Source of the DNA: JBAYJY01 sp041664945
GTDB taxonomy: Bacteria > UBP15 > UBA6099
Assembly: GCA_041664945.1 (NCBI GenBank)
Contig: JBAYJY010000189.1
Location: 1 to 8,661 of the forward strand
Reading direction: 5' to 3'
DNA: 8,661 nucleotides
A program made the translations under genes and the position numbers. A model generated the notes under the pieces. The model saw only the letters and a list, made by a program, of their open reading frames with translations, did no database searches and had not been told where the DNA came from. Shown one piece after another: positions 6,658 through 8,661 of this stretch; positions within the stretch are counted from its first letter, which is position 1, and every line of letters starts with the position of its first letter.

Positions 6658-6675
6658 TTACCTGCGGGGAGTCTC
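6658..6675 (-). repeat. IS110 subterminal inverted repeat, transposase-proximal
   Basis: Read on the minus strand this is gagactccccgcaggtaa, the partner of 5280-5297. It lies 52 bp upstream of the transposase start. On the plus strand it is followed by a T-rich run (6677-6691), so the element's outer end is probably in or beside that run. Confidence 0.7.
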
Positions 6676-6708
6676 CCTTTTATTTTTTTTTGCAACTTAT
6701 ACATTCAA

Positions 6709-6722
6709 ACAGCATACTTAAT
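6709..6722 (+). repeat. 14-bp direct repeat flanking the second Rhs module, left copy
   Basis: The sequence acagcatacttaat recurs exactly at 8530-8543, on the far side of the second module. The sequence around it differs apart from a few following bases. Confidence 0.5.
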
Positions 6723-6735
6723 TCAAAGCAAAAAA

Positions 6736-6764
6736 TTGACATCTGAAGTTGATAGTTGCAGAAT
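6736..6764 (+). promoter_or_regulatory. Possible promoter before the second Rhs frame
   Basis: A perfect -35 TTGACA (6736-6741) is followed after 17 bases by CAGAAT (6759-6764), a 4 of 6 match to the -10 consensus. A start of transcription near 6771 would fall almost on the ATG at 6774, giving a leaderless message. The match could be chance in AT-rich DNA. Confidence 0.3.
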
Positions 6765-8018
6765 AGTAACAAGATGCCATGTACAGAATCAACAACAATA
6801 AACGTTACGGGCAGTGATGCCATTTCGGGTGTGTGTAGCGGCTTCTTTTCGGGTGCCACCCACAACCCTGTTGTGGGTGCGGGCAGTGATCCCAATTCGG
6901 GTGAGAATGATTTGTCTTTATCGGGTGGCACACACAACCCCGTTGTGGGTGCGGGCGGTGAAATAGGCAACCTGCCGAACGCGTTCACCTACACAGGTCG
7001 CCATTTGGACCCGGACGAGCGGCTCTACCACTACCGCGCGCGCGTGTACTACCCCGAGCTCGGCATCTTTTTGCAGCAGGACCCCGTCTACTCCGCGAAC
7101 CCGTACTCCTACGTCGGCAACAACCCGATCAACGCCATCGACCCGCTGGGGCTTTGTCCCAACTGTGACGAGGAAACAATCACGTATACAAAAAGCAACA
7201 AGTTGTGGTTATGCAAAGGATGCCGAAATAAGCTAACAAAGAATTCAAATATGAGAAAGAACTGCACGAGTATAAGAACAGATAATCATACAAGGGGTTA
7301 CGGAGTAGACAGTTATTGGTGGAGATTGGAAGGCAAGAAGATAGAATTTGCAACGTGGGAAGGTTGCACAGAGTGTTGGGGAGCTGATAATCCAAAGAGT
7401 TGCGAAGAGCTCTGCGGATTAAGCGGAGGAACCGCCTGTCTCGAAGCCTGCGCGAAAGGCCCCACGGATGCCCCCGATGGCGGCGGTCCTAACGGGAATT
7501 CGCCCAATCCCGGCTGGCGCCCCGGCAGCCCAGGCGACGCTCCCCAAGGTCCCGGCGCCGGCTCCCCCTACAAGCCCGGCGGAGATGGTAAATCAGGTGG
7601 TCACGGCGCAAGTGGTGGTTGGGGACCAATAATCGGTGACTCAGGTTGGGGTAAAGATCTTAACCCATATGATTATTTTAAACAATTAAGAATAAAGGGA
7701 CATGAGGATTTTCCTGGTGAAATAAATTCTGATATTAGACATTGCACAGCTTCGTGCTATGCGTCATCAAATAGAGGAATCCCAACTGCATGGCTTTTTG
7801 GCGTTGCTAATGAAGCGCAGGGGTTTTTACAAATTGATATTTATCATAGTATTATAAATCCGCGTGCTGGGTGGGAAAGATGGGTGACAAATCAACGGCC
7901 TCGAGCCGCTTCTTATGGTGACATAGAGGAAAATGAAATAGGGATAATTGTCGGGTTAGCTAATAGCAACTGGCAGTCATGTTCATATTCGTGTAAAATA
8001 TTATCTGAATATAAATAG
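6756..8018 (+). CDS. Orphan Rhs tip: core end, Cys-rich segment and RHC-type C-terminal domain
   Basis: The open frame is 420 residues from TTG 6756; ATG 6774 (residue 7) is an equally weak start with no ribosome site. Residues 20-67 are two tandem copies of the 24-residue palindromic unit. Only the last part of the Rhs core follows (70-133, GNLPNAF to DPLGL). Then come a Cys-rich segment (C153, C156, C204, C207, C216, C220, C228, C232) and a Pro/Gly linker (about 235-290). The C-terminal domain shows R328-H-C330, C334, E353 (GVANEAQGF), D389-x3-N393-xx-G396 and two late cysteines (C409, C413). This RHC...E...D..N..G layout resembles tips seen on other Rhs proteins, but I cannot name its activity. 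With no YD repeats or secretion part it is probably a silent donor module or a remnant. In the core, the usual Asp of RVYDPELG is Tyr here (Y99). Confidence 0.75.
   Translation: MQNSNKMPCTESTTINVTGSDAISGVCSGFFSGATHNPVVGAGSDPNSGENDLSLSGGTHNPVVGAGGEIGNLPNAFTYTGRHLDPDERLYHYRARVYYPELGIFLQQDPVYSANPYSYVGNNPINAIDPLGLCPNCDEETITYTKSNKLWLCKGCRNKLTKNSNMRKNCTSIRTDNHTRGYGVDSYWWRLEGKKIEFATWEGCTECWGADNPKSCEELCGLSGGTACLEACAKGPTDAPDGGGPNGNSPNPGWRPGSPGDAPQGPGAGSPYKPGGDGKSGGHGASGGWGPIIGDSGWGKDLNPYDYFKQLRIKGHEDFPGEINSDIRHCTASCYASSNRGIPTAWLFGVANEAQGFLQIDIYHSIINPRAGWERWVTNQRPRAASYGDIEENEIGIIVGLANSNWQSCSYSCKILSEYK
6812..6883 (+). repeat. 72-bp in-frame palindromic unit, copy B
   Basis: It runs from cagtga (6812) to just before the next cagtga (6884), exactly 72 bp. 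The inverted repeat is CACCCACAAC (6857-6866) and GTTGTGGGTG (6870-6879) around CCT, a perfect 10-bp stem. It encodes residues 20-43 of the second Rhs frame, including SGATHNPVVG. Its first half is more diverged than in copies A and C. Confidence 0.85.
6884..6955 (+). repeat. 72-bp in-frame palindromic unit, copy C
   Basis: This is a tandem copy directly after copy B with the same 72-bp period; the following junction reads cggtga instead of cagtga. The inverted repeat (6929-6938 with 6942-6951) has one mismatch. It encodes residues 44-67, with SGENDL and SGGTHNPVVG. It runs almost directly into the Rhs core-end block at 6963. Confidence 0.85.
6963..7153 (+). repeat. Rhs core-end homology block, copy 2
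   Basis: This is the 191-bp partner of 3584-3774 in direct orientation, with about ten substitutions and no gap. Its left edge abuts the palindromic units and its right edge is the DPLGL codons. Confidence 0.9.
7435..7560 (+). repeat. Second homology patch: Cys-motif end and Pro/Gly linker
   Basis: This corresponds to 4019-4200 in the first Rhs gene. The run tgtctcgaagcctgc, a following gaaaggcccc and the later gctccccaagg are shared, and both encode CLEAC-xKGP-xDAPDGG followed by a PGSP-x-x-APQGPG linker. The copies differ by indels inside the linker; copy 1 has an extra YGPYGPYGP tract. It gives recombination a second point, placed just before the toxin domain. Confidence 0.7.
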
Positions 8019-8030
8019 TGAGAGAGCGAT

Positions 8031-8444
8031 ATGGTTAAATACATAAGTGCATATATCAAATTGCCATACATTATAATACTAATATTAGCATTACTTATGT
8101 TGTTTATTGCTTTTATTATTTATTCTTTGCAATATTTTACACCTACAAAAGACGATAGAGCGAAAATCCTGTATCTTCAAAACAAATACGTTGAAGAATA
8201 TGAAATAAAATTCTTTTCTGATCAATATATAATCGTGACACAAATTAAAGATAACGTATTAAAAAAAGAAAAAGCATGCGAAATATACAAAAACTTTTTT
8301 CAAAACAATAACAGTAATAAACGCCCTACATACTATAATATTTTTAATTATTATAATAAAAATAATATATTTGTTTTGCAAATATCAGGATATAAAAATG
8401 GGAAATGTAATTATGTTACTGATAAATATAGCGAATATTATTAA
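8031..8444 (+). CDS. Putative immunity protein for the second Rhs tip, membrane anchored
   Basis: This 137-residue protein has no family I recognise. A short N-terminus with two lysines leads into one long hydrophobic segment (about residues 11-33). A polar, Lys/Asn/Tyr-rich domain of about 100 residues follows and would face outside the cytoplasmic membrane. The gene starts 12 bp after the second Rhs stop, the same spacing as in the first module, with a modest GAGAG ribosome site. It is extremely AT-rich. It shares layout with the 4643-5206 product but no clear sequence similarity, as expected for immunity proteins matched to different toxins. The immunity role is inferred from position. Confidence 0.6.
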   Translation: MVKYISAYIKLPYIIILILALLMLFIAFIIYSLQYFTPTKDDRAKILYLQNKYVEEYEIKFFSDQYIIVTQIKDNVLKKEKACEIYKNFFQNNNSNKRPTYYNIFNYYNKNNIFVLQISGYKNGKCNYVTDKYSEYY

Positions 8445-8464
8445 AGAGGGGTATGTTGCCCAAT

Positions 8465-8484
8465 TTCCGAGGACATCCATGATA
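8465..8484 (+). repeat. Module-end repeat, copy 2 (ttccgaggacatccatgata)
   Basis: It matches 5241-5260 at 19 of 20 positions and lies 20 bp after the second immunity gene. Together the two copies suggest a shared right boundary for the toxin-immunity modules. Confidence 0.6.
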
Positions 8485-8529
8485 CAGGGATGAGCGGCTG
8501 ATTATTTCAGGATTTGCTAAGTTCGGGGG

Positions 8530-8543
8530 ACAGCATACTTAAT
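8530..8543 (+). repeat. 14-bp direct repeat flanking the second Rhs module, right copy
   Basis: This exact copy of acagcatacttaat at 6709-6722 is here preceded by cggggg. Short motifs of the type ggggacagcatacttaa often accompany Y1-transposase-related palindromic repeats; that link is from memory and not proven here. Confidence 0.5.
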
Positions 8544-8557
8544 CGAAGAGAATTCCT

Positions 8558-8595
8558 CGGACTTCAGTCCGGGGTGCCCTCCCTTGGGGGAGGGC
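8558..8595. repeat. Two adjacent GC-rich palindromes (REP-like)
   Basis: CGGACT-TC-AGTCCG (8558-8571) is followed 4 bases later by GCCCTCCC-TTGG-GGGAGGGC (8576-8595), a perfect 8-bp stem with a 4-base loop. There is no T run on the plus strand, so it is unlikely to be a simple terminator. It looks like an intergenic repeat of the kind scattered in environmental genomes. Confidence 0.6.
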
Positions 8596-8641
8596 TGGGA
8601 GGGGGATAAAAAGAAAGGGAATAATCTGATAGAATAGGGAT

Positions 8642-8661
8642 ATGAGCGATCATGTGTTAAA
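8642..8661 (+). CDS. Possible start of a further gene, cut by window edge
   Basis: An ATG begins an open frame of six codons (MSDHVL) before the window ends. There is no well-spaced ribosome site; AGGG lies only two to three bases upstream. Too little is visible to name it. Confidence 0.15.

Larger units (their letters stand above)
5280..6675 (-). mobile_element. IS110-family insertion sequence (IS1111-group-like), about 1.4 kb
   Basis: The element holds one transposase gene, flanked by subterminal inverted repeats at 5280-5297 and 6658-6675 (15 of 18 positions match). The true ends probably lie a few bases outside them. IS1111-group elements have such subterminal repeats and a long non-coding stretch after the transposase. 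That arrangement is seen here: about 275 bp downstream and only about 50 bp upstream. The element sits just after the first module-end repeat and separates the two Rhs modules. It looks intact, with no frameshift in the transposase. Confidence 0.8.

Noticed and set aside
6658..6691. Rho-independent terminator (GGGA-GTC-TCCC followed by a T-rich run)
   Set aside because: The stem is only 4 bp and is explained by the IS inverted repeat; the T run may be the element border.
6809..6961. CRISPR-like array from the repeated palindromes
   Set aside because: The 72-bp units are contiguous, translated in frame and have no spacers.
8642..8661. Start of an IS200-type transposase
   Set aside because: Only six codons are visible; the idea rests on nearby palindromes and cannot be supported.

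Overview
The window looks like a chromosomal stretch from a GC-rich, probably uncultured bacterium. A housekeeping block sits on the minus strand, followed by an accessory region of Rhs/YD-repeat toxin modules on the plus strand. The phylum cannot be fixed from this sequence. The rapZ-yvcK order, with a membrane-anchored YvcK N-terminus, is typical of Firmicutes-like gene order. The dispersed GC-rich palindromic repeats and Rhs tips are also common in Gram-negative candidate phyla. A selenocysteine tRNA implies that the organism makes selenoproteins.

Positions 1-2201, minus strand, read from high to low coordinates: a selC promoter; tRNA-Sec; two copies of a dispersed 'cattgcgaggaacgcag' repeat; ribE (riboflavin synthase alpha, TTG start); rapZ, which overlaps ribE by 32 bp; and the first 105 codons of yvcK, cut by the window edge. 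ribE-rapZ-yvcK is probably one transcription unit.

Positions 2231-5260, plus strand: an Rhs/YD-repeat protein without a recognisable secretion N-terminus. Its core ends at the DPLGL motif. After that come a Cys-rich segment, a Pro/Gly linker and a C-terminal domain with a complete JAMM metallopeptidase signature. An AT-rich gene for a single-pass membrane protein follows 12 bp later and is the likely immunity gene.

Positions about 5280-6675: an IS110-family element, probably IS1111 group, with a DEDD/Ser transposase on the minus strand, 18-bp subterminal inverted repeats, and a structured non-coding stretch downstream of the transposase that is a candidate bridge RNA.

Positions 6756-8484, plus strand: a second, 'orphan' Rhs tip. 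It keeps only the last 64 or so codons of the core (about 95% identical DNA to the first copy), the same Cys-rich segment and linker, and a different C-terminal domain (RHC...E...D..N..G motif). An AT-rich single-pass membrane immunity candidate again follows 12 bp later. Both modules end in nearly the same 20-bp sequence after the immunity gene, so their boundaries are visible.

The most unusual feature is a 72-bp, 24-codon palindromic unit carried in frame, once in the first Rhs protein and twice in tandem at the start of the second. Together the locus looks like a store of exchangeable toxin-immunity tips shaped by homologous recombination and small mobile repeats.
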